NCBI GenBank assembly: GCA_036506795.1 | Contig: DASXRC010000230.1 | Location: 7,359 to 71,358 of the forward strand | Direction: 5' to 3' | Length of the DNA: 64,000 nucleotides | DNA from: DASXRC01 sp036506795 | Lineage (GTDB): Bacteria; Actinomycetota; Actinomycetes; Mycobacteriales; Micromonosporaceae | Shown: positions 43,871 to 51,764 of the stretch, one piece after another | Numbering within the stretch: the stretch's first letter is position 1 | Layout of the letters: every line of letters starts with the position of its first letter | Position numbers and translations under genes: made by a program | The notes under the pieces: model-generated | The model's input: only the letters and a program-made list of their open reading frames with translations | Databases searched by the model: none | What the model was told of the DNA's origin: nothing

Positions 43871-43958
43871 GCCGGGCCGACCAGTGAGCCGGGCCGACCA
43901 GTGGGCCGGGCCAACCTGTGAGCCGGGCCGGCCGGTGACCCGGGGCCGACCGATAGCC
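43857..43958. repeat. 17-bp tandem repeat, six units, across the GTPase stop codon
   Basis: Unit GGGCCGACCAGTGAGCC starts at 43857. Units 1 and 2 are identical; units 3-6 (43891, 43908, 43925, 43942) become progressively divergent. The GTPase TGA lies in unit 1 (43868-43870). The array ends eight bases before the esterase stop on the minus strand, so it fills the convergent gap. A unit length not divisible by three means copy number changes could alter the reading frame or the gap length. Confidence 0.85.
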
Positions 43959-43966
43959 GCAGTCGG

Positions 43967-44995
43967 TCAGCGCGCCAGTCGGTGGGCCAGCCAGGACAGC
44001 GCGAGCGGATAGCGGTAGTCGATCGCGCCGTGGCCGGCCTCGAAGAGTTCAAAGTGGATGCGTTCGTCCGGCACCCCGATCCGGGACAGCTCGGCCCGGA
44101 ACGCCTCCGCTCCTAGGTCGAGGTGGAACTCGTCCCGGGTGCCGGCGTCGATCCAGAACGCCCGCAGCGACCGGAGCGCGTCGGCGTACCGCTCGACCAT
44201 GCGCACCGGATCCCAGTCGAGCCACCGCTGCCACACCCGCGGGCGCAGCGCGCCCGTCCGCGGGTCGAACGGCAGGTCGGGCGTGCCGTCCTCCGCGGCG
44301 GAGAAGCACGCCGAGCAGCCGAGCACCACGAGCAGCGTGTGGTCGGCCTCCTTCGTGAAGGAGGTCCGCGACTTGAACTCCGCCCACCAGCGCATGATGT
44401 CGTGGTCGTACGCACGCAGGAACCGGGCCGCCTTCGCAAACTCGGGGACGTAGCTCAGCTCGTACAGGCTGTCCCCAGCGTGCGTGGCGAGCGCACCGAA
44501 CAGGTCCGGTCGCAGCATCGGCGTGATCATTGCGCCGAACCCGCCGGACGACTTGCCGGAGATCGCGCGCGAGTCGCGCTCCGGGAGCGTGCGGTACCGG
44601 GCGTCCACCCACGGCACGACCTCGTCGCACAGGTACGAGTGGTACGCCCCGGTGCCCGGCGAGTCGACGAACTGCGACCCGCCGTACGCCGTCCACGCGT
44701 CGACGTAGACCACGATGCAGCCCGGCGCCTCACCGCCCGCGAACACCTCGTCGGCCGTCTCGATAAACGGCCGGCGGTACGCCGTGCGATTCGCCCACAT
44801 ATTCAGGAACCCGGTGTAACCCTGGATGACGTAGACGGCGGGGTACCGGGTGCTCGCGTCGTCGTCGTAGCCGGGCGGCAGGTAGACCCAGATCGGTCGC
44901 TCGTGCGGGTCCCCGAGCCGGTTGTCCCTCAACAGCTTGGAATCGATCACGGCGCGGTCCAGCCGGCCGGCCAGCTCGGTGTCCCAGGGCAGCAT
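43967..44995 (-). CDS. Esterase-family alpha/beta-hydrolase (esterase D-like)
   Basis: 342 residues from ATG 44995 (in-frame TTG at 45007 possible). The layout matches the esterase D/feruloyl-esterase-like family: YLPPGYD, YPAVYVIQGYTGF, and the nucleophile motif GKSSGGFGA near residue 140 (Ser in a GxSxG context). The final acid and His are in the FELFEAGHGAIDYRY segment. The family includes mycolyltransferase- and S-formylglutathione hydrolase-like proteins. No signal peptide is visible, so it is probably cytoplasmic. Substrate unknown. Confidence 0.8.
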   Translation of the reverse strand: MLPWDTELAGRLDRAVIDSKLLRDNRLGDPHERPIWVYLPPGYDDDASTRYPAVYVIQGYTGFLNMWANRTAYRRPFIETADEVFAGGEAPGCIVVYVDAWTAYGGSQFVDSPGTGAYHSYLCDEVVPWVDARYRTLPERDSRAISGKSSGGFGAMITPMLRPDLFGALATHAGDSLYELSYVPEFAKAARFLRAYDHDIMRWWAEFKSRTSFTKEADHTLLVVLGCSACFSAAEDGTPDLPFDPRTGALRPRVWQRWLDWDPVRMVERYADALRSLRAFWIDAGTRDEFHLDLGAEAFRAELSRIGVPDERIHFELFEAGHGAIDYRYPLALSWLAHRLAR

Positions 44996-45050
44996 TCGCC
45001 CAGTCAACCATCGCCCGCGGCGGCCGGCGAGCCGCGGGGTGGGCCGGGCG

Positions 45051-45056
45051 TAGGCT
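45051..45056 (+). promoter_or_regulatory. Candidate -10 box (TAGGCT), leaderless
   Basis: TAGGCT ends seven bases before ATG 45064 and no ribosome-binding site intervenes. Confidence 0.5.
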
Positions 45057-45063
45057 CGGCGGC

Positions 45064-46284
45064 ATGCCTACGCCACGGACGCCGTACGAGGCCGTCCTGT
45101 TCGCGGCCCGCGACGTCGTCAAGCTCGACACGGCCTTCGACGCCGAGATGCTGGGCGGCGCGCTGTTGGGCAGCGTGTACGCGGTCGCCGAGGACGACCG
45201 GGCGGCTACGGTGCGTCGGTTCGTCGGCGACTTCCTCGCCGCGACGGCCCGCCGGCGTACGCCCGCAGCGACCACGATCCGGCAGGTGTTCGCCACGCTG
45301 GTGCCCGAGGCGCGCGGGGCGGCCGGCGTCCGCCCGGGATCATCGGCGCCGCCGTGGACGGCGCAGCTCGGTCGGGTACGCCTGACCGGCGCGTTCTCCT
45401 ACGGTGACGTATACGGCGACCAGACGTCCTACCTGGCGACGTTCGCATACGACGACGCCGAACTCGGCGGCCCCGAGCACGCCGTCGTGGCACTCGTTGA
45501 CCACAACATCGGCATAGCCAAGGACGCGTTCGTAGGCGGGCCGGGGGGGCGGGTCGTCGCCCAGGCGCGCGACATGTGTGCGGCCGACGCGTTGACCTGG
45601 TTCGGCGAGATCGATCCGGCGCGCCTGCGCGCGGAGGTCGATCGCCACCTGGAGGTCACCGACGACCTGACCGAGCTGCCGGACGAGGGCTCGCTCGCCA
45701 CCGACCGCGCGTTGGTCGGTGCGCGCCTGGCCCTTCTGCCGGCTCCGAGCGACAAGCCGGACCCCGAACCGGAGCCGTTGTCCGCGGAGGCGCGCATGGC
45801 CCTCGTCACGGAGTTCCTGGCCTCGACCGAGGCGCAGGATGCCGGCCTGACCGAGCTGGACGAGGCGAACCTGGCGTCGTTGCACTTCTGTCTGAGCGTC
45901 GTGCTCGACCACGCCGACACGTTCCCCGACGCGAACCCGCTGCGCTGGAGCCCCGCCGTCGTCGGCCTGTTTCTCCTGGACTGGGTGCACCGGCGGGCAG
46001 TGCTGGACGAGACCGACGCCGCCATGATGCCGAGAGTGCTGCGCGCCTGGGTGGCGTACGCGGCGCGCCGCCGCGGGCTGCCGGAGCCGGCCGGGAGCCA
46101 GACGGTCCAGGCGGTCGATGAACTGGCCGACGAGTTCGCCCGCCTGTACGCGACGGGCGAGCGGCGTAGCCCTGCCACCGCCGCGGTCGCGCAGCTCATC
46201 GCCGAGGGCGTCGACCCCAATGACCCGGCGGCACTCAACGCCTGGCTGTCGGCCAACCGCAACGGCGGCCGGCCCGTCGACTGA
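45064..46284 (+). CDS. Conserved hypothetical protein, 406 residues
   Basis: Mixed alpha/beta protein without signal peptide or membrane helix. A first domain (about residues 1-200) includes DVVKLDTAFDAEML and SYGDVYGDQTSYLATF; a second (about 245-395) is mostly helical with FCLSVVLDHADTFPD and WVAYAARRRG. I see no catalytic motif I can name, and do not recognise the family. The likely leaderless start and clean codon usage support it as a real gene. It lies 3 bp from the convergent proline-rich protein. Confidence 0.7.
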   Translation: MPTPRTPYEAVLFAARDVVKLDTAFDAEMLGGALLGSVYAVAEDDRAATVRRFVGDFLAATARRRTPAATTIRQVFATLVPEARGAAGVRPGSSAPPWTAQLGRVRLTGAFSYGDVYGDQTSYLATFAYDDAELGGPEHAVVALVDHNIGIAKDAFVGGPGGRVVAQARDMCAADALTWFGEIDPARLRAEVDRHLEVTDDLTELPDEGSLATDRALVGARLALLPAPSDKPDPEPEPLSAEARMALVTEFLASTEAQDAGLTELDEANLASLHFCLSVVLDHADTFPDANPLRWSPAVVGLFLLDWVHRRAVLDETDAAMMPRVLRAWVAYAARRRGLPEPAGSQTVQAVDELADEFARLYATGERRSPATAAVAQLIAEGVDPNDPAALNAWLSANRNGGRPVD

Positions 46285-46287
46285 GGC

Positions 46288-47094
46288 TCAGGCGTGGCCG
46301 CCGCGCCTTGGACGGCGTCGGGTGCGGCCGCACCGCGCGGCCGGCGAGGCCGCGGCCGGCGAAGGCATCACCGGTGTGGGCGGGACCGGCGCACAGTGCG
46401 CCCGGCCGCGTTCGCAGCCGACGGGTCGCCGCCCCGACGGGTCCCGGTGCAACGCAACGGGCCGCTTGCCGGGCCGGTGCGGTGGGTTCCAGCCCGGCTT
46501 TCGAGGCGGGGGCGTTGAGCCGGGATCCTTCGGCGAGGGCGTCGACCCGGGCACCGGTGGCGCGGGCGTTGCCTCGGGCGTCGTCGGCACAGGCGCGACC
46601 TCCGGCACCCGGGGAAGAGGGGCCGTGGTGCTGGGACGCGCCATGGCGGGGCGGGAGGGCGCCGGCCCAACCCGGTGTTGCGATAGCCATCGCGTCGTCT
46701 CGGCCGAGCTGGCGGTCGCGACCGGCACCGGCGTGGGTTCGGCGCCGAGATCCGGACCGACCGGCACCTCGATCCACGGGACGACGACCGTCGGCACCTT
46801 GGCCTGCTCGGCGATGAACGGCGTCGTCTGATCGGCGCCGTCGTCGGCGAGGGTGGCCGAACCGGCGGTGATCGCGGCCAGCACCGGCAGCGACGCCATC
46901 GCGACGAGCAACGCGACGATCGCGGCGTAGCGCCACGGGGTGCCGGCGAGGCCGTCGGCCCGGTGGATGCCCGCGACGCGGCGCTCGGCGGCGTGCGTGC
47001 CGCCGGCGGCGCGGTGCCGGGCCAACACGCGGCGGACGCGCGGGTCCGCCCGCGTCGGGTCCAGCACCCCTGGCCCCTCCCCGTGATCCGGCAC
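46288..47094 (-). CDS. Proline-rich single-pass membrane protein
   Basis: 268 residues from GTG 47094, where GAGGAG precedes the start; the longer frame to 47190 is not needed. The first ~54 residues are basic and cytoplasmic, and a hydrophobic helix follows (about 55-77). The rest is Pro/Thr/Arg-rich and low complexity, ending in an Arg-rich tail, and is presumably extracytoplasmic. The downstream-promoter side faces the pdhA leader. I do not recognise a function; a cell-wall-spanning or anchor role is a guess. Confidence 0.6.
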   Translation of the reverse strand: MPDHGEGPGVLDPTRADPRVRRVLARHRAAGGTHAAERRVAGIHRADGLAGTPWRYAAIVALLVAMASLPVLAAITAGSATLADDGADQTTPFIAEQAKVPTVVVPWIEVPVGPDLGAEPTPVPVATASSAETTRWLSQHRVGPAPSRPAMARPSTTAPLPRVPEVAPVPTTPEATPAPPVPGSTPSPKDPGSTPPPRKPGWNPPHRPGKRPVALHRDPSGRRPVGCERGRAHCAPVPPTPVMPSPAAASPAARCGRTRRRPRRGGHA

Positions 47095-47525
47095 GCGTGA
47101 CTCCTCGCGTCGCTGGCCGGGAGCGCGATTATCGCCCGAAAGGTCCGAGCTGGACCCTATCGAACCGATACCTCGCGTCCGCCCCCACACGGTGGCGTAG
47201 TTACGGAGCGTTTGCCAGTCAACGACAGCGTGTCACCGTGCCAAGTTTGTGGGCATCGGGACAAACCGCCGTATCACGTCCCACGTCACGCCCGAGGTGT
47301 GGGCGCGCTCACCGGTTCTGCGAATATGGATGCGGCGGCACCGTGGCCGCGGCCTCCGCGTACCCCGCAGGTCGGCGTTCCCACCCGACCGGACGCGAGC
47401 AAGGCGCGACCATGGGGCCGGCGCTCCCGCCGCGCGGCAGTCCCTACCGGGCCGAGGCGCGGCAGGCAGTACGGCTGCGCGGCCGGGACACCCCCGTCGC
47501 CGCACACATGACCAGGGAGATACGG
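47095..47525. other. 431-bp region upstream of pdhA
   Basis: This stretch must carry the divergent promoters of the proline-rich protein and of pdhA. I see a small inverted repeat, GGTCC-GAGCT-GGACC, around 47140-47155, but no convincing -10/-35 pair and no coding potential. The frame of pdhA runs open upstream through here, but without good codon usage or a ribosome-binding site. Confidence 0.5.
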
Positions 47526-48740
47526 ATGGCGAAGGGCGACGAAGTCCGGGCCCGGCGGCCGGACACGGCCTCGGCGGCCGCACGGCCGGCGACGACGCGG
47601 GCCCGCAACGGACGGGCCGCCAAGTCGGCGGACACGTCCGAACCCGAGTTCGTGCAGCTGCTCACCCCCGAGGGCGAGCGGATCGACAGTGTGCAGGGCC
47701 CGGACGGGACCGAGTACACGGTGGACTTCACCGACGAGGAGTACCGCGGGCTGTACCGCGACCTCGTCATCGTGCGCCGCCTCGACGCCGAAGCGACGGC
47801 ACTGCAGCGCCAGGGCGAGCTGGGCATCTGGGCAAGCCTGCTGGGCCAGGAGGCCGCGCAGGTCGGCTCCGGCCGGGCGCTGCGGGAGCACGACATGGCG
47901 TTCCCTACCTACCGCGAGCACGGCGTCCTCTACTGCCGCGGCATCGACCCGATCATGCCGCTCGGTCTGTTCCGCGGCGTCGACCAGGGCGGCTGGGACC
48001 CGAACGAGTTCAAGTTCAACATGTACACGATCGTGATCGGTGCGCAGACCCTGCACGCGACCGGATATGCGATGGGCATCACCAAGGACGGCAAGGTCGG
48101 CAGCGACGACGGCGAGGCGGTCATCGCGTACTTCGGTGATGGGGCGACCGCGCAGGGCGACGTTAACGAGGCCTTCATCTGGGCGTCGGTGTTCCACGCG
48201 CCGATCGTGTTCTTCTGCCAGAACAACCAGTACGCCATCTCCGAGCCGCTCGAACGGCAGACGCGCATCCCGCTCTACCAGCGGGCCAGCGGCTTCGGCT
48301 TCCCCGGCGTGCGGGTGGACGGCAACGACGTGCTGGCCTCGTACGCCGTGACCCGAGCGGCGCTGGACCACGCGCGGCACGGCCAGGGTCCGACCCTCAT
48401 CGAGGCGTACACCTACCGTATGGGCGCCCATACGACCTCTGACGACCCGACCCGCTACCGGATCGCGGGCGAGCTCGAGACGTGGCAAGCGCGGGATCCG
48501 ATCAAGCGAATGAAGGCATTCCTTGAGAAGCAGCAGATCGCCGACGAGGCGTTCCTCGCCGACGTAGACGAGCAGGCCAAGCGGGAGGCGGTGCACCTGC
48601 GGGAGCGGGTGCTGTCCATGCCCGACCCGGAGCCGCTCACGCTTTTTGACCACGTGTACGCCGGCGGCTCCGCACACCTCGACGCGCAGCGCGAGCGGTA
48701 CGCCGCCTACCTGGAGTCCTTCGACAGGAGTGCCCACTGA
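47526..48740 (+). CDS. pdhA: 2-oxoacid dehydrogenase E1 component, alpha subunit
   Basis: 404 residues from ATG 47526, behind AGGGAGATAC; an upstream in-frame ATG at 47508 lacks such a site. The thiamin diphosphate motif starts at GDGAT (near 205), and QGDVNEAFIWASVFHAPIVF and QNNQYAIS complete it. The E1 alpha/beta split type is used by pyruvate and branched-chain 2-oxoacid dehydrogenases; in actinobacteria, which normally have single-chain AceE for pyruvate, split E1 complexes are often branched-chain specific. The symbol pdhA is conventional; bkdA would be equally fitting. It starts the three-gene operon with E1 beta and E2; no E3 gene is here. Confidence 0.9.
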   Translation: MAKGDEVRARRPDTASAAARPATTRARNGRAAKSADTSEPEFVQLLTPEGERIDSVQGPDGTEYTVDFTDEEYRGLYRDLVIVRRLDAEATALQRQGELGIWASLLGQEAAQVGSGRALREHDMAFPTYREHGVLYCRGIDPIMPLGLFRGVDQGGWDPNEFKFNMYTIVIGAQTLHATGYAMGITKDGKVGSDDGEAVIAYFGDGATAQGDVNEAFIWASVFHAPIVFFCQNNQYAISEPLERQTRIPLYQRASGFGFPGVRVDGNDVLASYAVTRAALDHARHGQGPTLIEAYTYRMGAHTTSDDPTRYRIAGELETWQARDPIKRMKAFLEKQQIADEAFLADVDEQAKREAVHLRERVLSMPDPEPLTLFDHVYAGGSAHLDAQRERYAAYLESFDRSAH

Positions 48741-49729
48741 TGGCCACCGAGACCCTTACCTTGGGCAAGGCCCTCAACACGGGCCTGCGCCGCGCGCTCG
48801 AGAACGACCCCAAGGTCGTGATCATGGGTGAGGACGTCGGCAAGCTCGGCGGCGTCTTCCGGATCACCGACGGCCTGCAGAAGGACTTCGGCGAGGATCG
48901 GGTCATCGACACCCCACTCGCGGAGTCCGGCATCATCGGCACCGCTGTTGGCCTGGCCATCCGTGGCTACCGCCCCGTCTGCGAGATCCAGTTCGACGGC
49001 TTCGTCTATCCGGCGTACAACCAGATCGTCAGCCAGGTCGCGAAGATGCACTACCGCTCGCGGGGCAACGTCCGGCTGCCGATCGTCATCCGCATCCCGT
49101 TCGGTGGCGGCATCGGCGCGGTCGAGCACCACTCCGAGTCGCCGGAGGCGTACTTCGCGCACACCGCCGGCCTGAAGGTCGTGTCCTGCGCGAACGCTTC
49201 CGACGCGTACACGATGATCCAGCAGGCGATCGCGTCCGACGACCCGATCGTGTTCATGGAGCCCAAGCGCCGCTACTGGGAGAAGGGTGAGGTCGAGGTC
49301 GACGCTCCGCTCGACTCGGCGTACCCCTTGCACGCCTCGCGCGTCGCGCGGGCCGGCGCCGACGCGACGATCCTCGCCTACGGCCCGATGATGCGCACGG
49401 CGCTGGACGCCGCCACGGCGGCCGAGGACGACGGGCGCTCGCTGGAGGTCATCGACCTCCGCACCCTGTCCCCGCTGGATCTCGGCCCGGCCTTCGAGTC
49501 GGTCCGGCGCACCGGCCGGTGCGTGGTAGTACACGAGGCGCCGGGCAACCTCGGCATGGGTGCGGAGATGGCGGCCCGCATCACCGAGGAGTGTTTCTAC
49601 TCGCTCGAGGCGCCCGTGCTGCGGGTGACTGGCTTCGACACGCCGTACCCTGCCGCCCGTCTCGAGGAGGAGTTCCTGCCCGACCTGGATCGGGTGCTCG
49701 ACGCCGTCGACCGGACGTTCGGGTGGTAG
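48740..49729 (+). CDS. pdhB: 2-oxoacid dehydrogenase E1 component, beta subunit
   Basis: 329 residues; the start overlaps the pdhA stop by one base (TGATG). Characteristic blocks: GEDVGKLGGVF (TPP contact), DTPLAESGIIGTAVGLAIRG, PFGGGIGAVEHHSESPEA with the conserved His, and DLRTLSPLD. E1 beta forms the alpha2beta2 heterotetramer that decarboxylates the 2-oxoacid and reductively acylates the lipoyl arm of E2. Length is family-typical. Confidence 0.94.
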   Translation: MATETLTLGKALNTGLRRALENDPKVVIMGEDVGKLGGVFRITDGLQKDFGEDRVIDTPLAESGIIGTAVGLAIRGYRPVCEIQFDGFVYPAYNQIVSQVAKMHYRSRGNVRLPIVIRIPFGGGIGAVEHHSESPEAYFAHTAGLKVVSCANASDAYTMIQQAIASDDPIVFMEPKRRYWEKGEVEVDAPLDSAYPLHASRVARAGADATILAYGPMMRTALDAATAAEDDGRSLEVIDLRTLSPLDLGPAFESVRRTGRCVVVHEAPGNLGMGAEMAARITEECFYSLEAPVLRVTGFDTPYPAARLEEEFLPDLDRVLDAVDRTFGW

Positions 49730-49731
49730 GC

Positions 49732-51210
49732 ATGTCGCGGATCAAGGAGTTCAATCTGCCCGACCTCGGCGAGGGTCTCACCGAAGGCGAGATCCTCAAA
49801 TGGCTGGTCGGGGTCGGCGACACGATCGAGCTGAACCAGCCGATCGTCGAGATCGAGACCGCGAAGGCCGCCGTCGAGATCCCGGCAAAATGGGCGGGCA
49901 AGGTCGTCGAGATCCACCACGCGGAGGGCACGACCGTCGAGGTCGGCACCCCGATCATCGCGATTGACACCGACCCGGACGCCGGTCCAGCCTCGCCTGC
50001 TAGTGAGAACTCGCTTGCTAGGGAGAAAGAGCCCTCGGGCGAGGGCCCGGAGCCGTCGGCCGCCTCGCTCGCGGCGGTCGAGGTGGCGCCGGCCGAAGGT
50101 GCCGTCGAGCCCGGTCTGATCGGTGGGCCGGCCCCGGGCGGGCGGACGGCCGTGCTGGTCGGTTACGGCCCGCGGACCACCGCGGCCAAGCGCCGGCCAC
50201 GCAAGACCGACTCCGCCCCTCCCGCCGATCTTGCAGTTGTGGTGCCTCCCAAGCCAGTCCAAACCACAACAACCCGGCCACCACAGGTGCAAGATCGCCG
50301 GGACGTCGGCGCGGGCGAGGGGCCAGCGCTCGCGAAGCCACCGGTCCGCAAGCTGGCGCGCGACCTGGGCGTGGACCTGCACACCCTGACCGGGAGCGGT
50401 CCGCAAGGCTCGATCACACGCGAGGACGTGCAGTTTGCCGCCTCCGGTGCCCAGCCGACCGAGCCCACGGCGGCCGAGGTGGTCGCTGCGCCGACGTTCG
50501 GACCGGACCGCGAGCACCGGATCGCGGTCAAGGGCGTACGCAAGCTGACGGCGGAGAACATGGTCGCGTCGGCGTTCACCGCGCCGCACGTGACCGAGTT
50601 CCTCACCGTCGACGTCACTCGGTCGATCAAGGCGCTCGACCGCATCAAGGCGCTGCCGGACTGGCGCGACGTCCGGGTCTCGCCGTTGCTGCTGGTGGCG
50701 AAGGCGGTGCTGGTGGGGCTGCGACGCCACCCGCTGGTCAACTCGACCTGGTCGGCCGAGCCCCCCGAGATCATCGTCAAGGAGTACGTGAACCTCGGCG
50801 TCGCAGCGGCCACCGCCCGCGGACTCATCGTGCCGAACATCAAGGACGCCGGGCGGCTGTCGCTACGGGAGCTCGCGGACGCGATGACCGCGCTCGTCCA
50901 GACGGCTAAGTCCGGCAAGACACCACCGGCGGACATGTCCGGCGGCACCTTCACGATCACCAATGTGGGTGTCTTCGGGGTAGACACCGGCACGCCTATC
51001 CTGCCGCCCGGCGAGGCGGCCATCCTGGCGTTCGGCGCGATCCGGGAAATGCCGTGGGTACACAAGGGAAAGATCCGCCCGCGCCAGGTGACCACGCTGG
51101 GGCTCTCGTTCGACCACCGGATCATCGACGGCGAACTTGGTTCGAAGTTCCTCCGCGACGTCGGATCGTTCCTCACCGATCCCGAGGCGGCGCTGCTCGG
51201 CTGGGCTTGA
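49732..51210 (+). CDS. pdhC: 2-oxoacid dehydrogenase E2 (dihydrolipoyl acyltransferase)
   Basis: 492 residues from ATG 49732, two bases after the pdhB stop. One lipoyl domain (about 1-80) has the lipoylated Lys in IETAKAAVEI (K44). A long Pro/Ala-rich linker (about 85-205) contains two repeat-like insertions (49992-50027 and 50226-50297). A subunit-binding domain follows (about 205-240; KPPVRKLARDLGVDL, SGPQGSITREDV). The catalytic domain runs to the end, with SFDHRIIDG (HRxxDG, His near 463) as the active site. It transfers the acyl group from lipoate to CoA. The GLTEGEILKW sequence of the lipoyl domain is common in branched-chain E2 proteins. Confidence 0.92.
   Translation: MSRIKEFNLPDLGEGLTEGEILKWLVGVGDTIELNQPIVEIETAKAAVEIPAKWAGKVVEIHHAEGTTVEVGTPIIAIDTDPDAGPASPASENSLAREKEPSGEGPEPSAASLAAVEVAPAEGAVEPGLIGGPAPGGRTAVLVGYGPRTTAAKRRPRKTDSAPPADLAVVVPPKPVQTTTTRPPQVQDRRDVGAGEGPALAKPPVRKLARDLGVDLHTLTGSGPQGSITREDVQFAASGAQPTEPTAAEVVAAPTFGPDREHRIAVKGVRKLTAENMVASAFTAPHVTEFLTVDVTRSIKALDRIKALPDWRDVRVSPLLLVAKAVLVGLRRHPLVNSTWSAEPPEIIVKEYVNLGVAAATARGLIVPNIKDAGRLSLRELADAMTALVQTAKSGKTPPADMSGGTFTITNVGVFGVDTGTPILPPGEAAILAFGAIREMPWVHKGKIRPRQVTTLGLSFDHRIIDGELGSKFLRDVGSFLTDPEAALLGWA
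49992..50027. repeat. 18-bp direct repeat (two copies) in the pdhC linker
   Basis: CTCGCCTGCTAGTGAGAA (49992-50009) is followed at once by CTCGCTTGCTAGGGAGAA (50010-50027), 16 of 18 bases identical. It is A/T-richer than its surroundings. It adds twelve linker residues without a frameshift. Confidence 0.7.
50226..50297. repeat. 72-bp palindromic element inserted in frame in the pdhC linker
   Basis: CGATCTTGCA (50226-50235) and TGCAAGATCG (50288-50297) are perfect 10-bp end repeats, with GTGGTG/CACCAC pairing inside and an alternative GTTGTGGT/ACCACAAC hairpin. The element is 72 bp, exactly 24 codons, and encodes a V/P/T/Q-rich stretch. This looks like a small palindromic mobile-type repeat accepted in a flexible linker. 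Confidence 0.7.
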
Positions 51211-51305
51211 TGGCCTATCCGAAGCCCCGGGGTCGCGCCTGGCGGCGCCGCCCGGGGCATTCGCTCTTCACCGGCGGATCTTCGGTTGTACAGCTTGTCT
51301 TCTTA

Positions 51306-51343
51306 CGATTGTTCAGCGAGTGTCAGGGATCACCGAACAATCG
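51306..51343. promoter_or_regulatory. Inverted repeat upstream of the 45-residue gene
   Basis: CGATTGTTC (51306-51314) and GAACAATCG (51335-51343) are perfect 9-bp arms with a 20-base spacer. The first arm overlaps a possible -10 box TACGAT (51304-51309), with TTCGGT 17 bases before it. The arms could be two half-sites of an operator. Confidence 0.5.
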
Positions 51344-51424
51344 GTGGCTGATCGACGCACCGCGAGGTGTAATGGATGTGCACGGCAGCCAGCCGACAAC
51401 CGAATATCTCTGGGGGAACCGCAA

Positions 51425-51562
51425 ATGAGCATGATGAACCGCCTGCGTAGCCGCCGCGACGCCGCCCGTCGCGCCCGAGCGATCGAGCGTGCGCTGAACG
51501 AGACCAAGTCCGAGGCTGTGCGCAAGGAGATCCAGGCGATCGCCTCGCGTCAGCTCGGCTGA
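51425..51562 (+). CDS. Small basic protein, 45 residues, unknown function
   Basis: ATG 51425 follows GGGGGAACC, and a strong terminator lies 28 bp after the stop. The protein is highly basic and helical (NRLRSRRDAARRARAIERAL, then KSEAVRKEIQAIASRQLG), with no Cys or membrane segment. A protein of this size and charge could bind nucleic acid or acidic protein. The combination of promoter palindrome, ribosome-binding site and private terminator argues that it is real and independently expressed. Confidence 0.65.
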   Translation: MSMMNRLRSRRDAARRARAIERALNETKSEAVRKEIQAIASRQLG

Positions 51563-51589
51563 CCTTCCAACTTTCTCCTCACAATGACG

Positions 51590-51624
51590 GATGACCCGTC
51601 CGGGCTCAGCCCCGGCGGGTCATC
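51590..51624 (+). terminator. Strong hairpin terminator after the 45-residue gene
   Basis: GATGACCCG (51590-51598) pairs perfectly with CGGGTCATC (51616-51624); an inner CCGGG/CCCGG pair tightens it around a CTCAG loop. No long T-run follows, as is common in high-GC actinobacteria. Confidence 0.75.
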
Positions 51625-51764
51625 GGTCGTCTAGTCGGTCGTCCACCCCGCAGGTCCGGGATTCCTCGCCGTCGCGGCGACCGGTACGGTTGGTCACGGC
51701 CAACACCCCTCGGGCGGCATGCGCTAGCCCTGGACGGATGGCCGCATGCGATCAAGGAGGCTAG

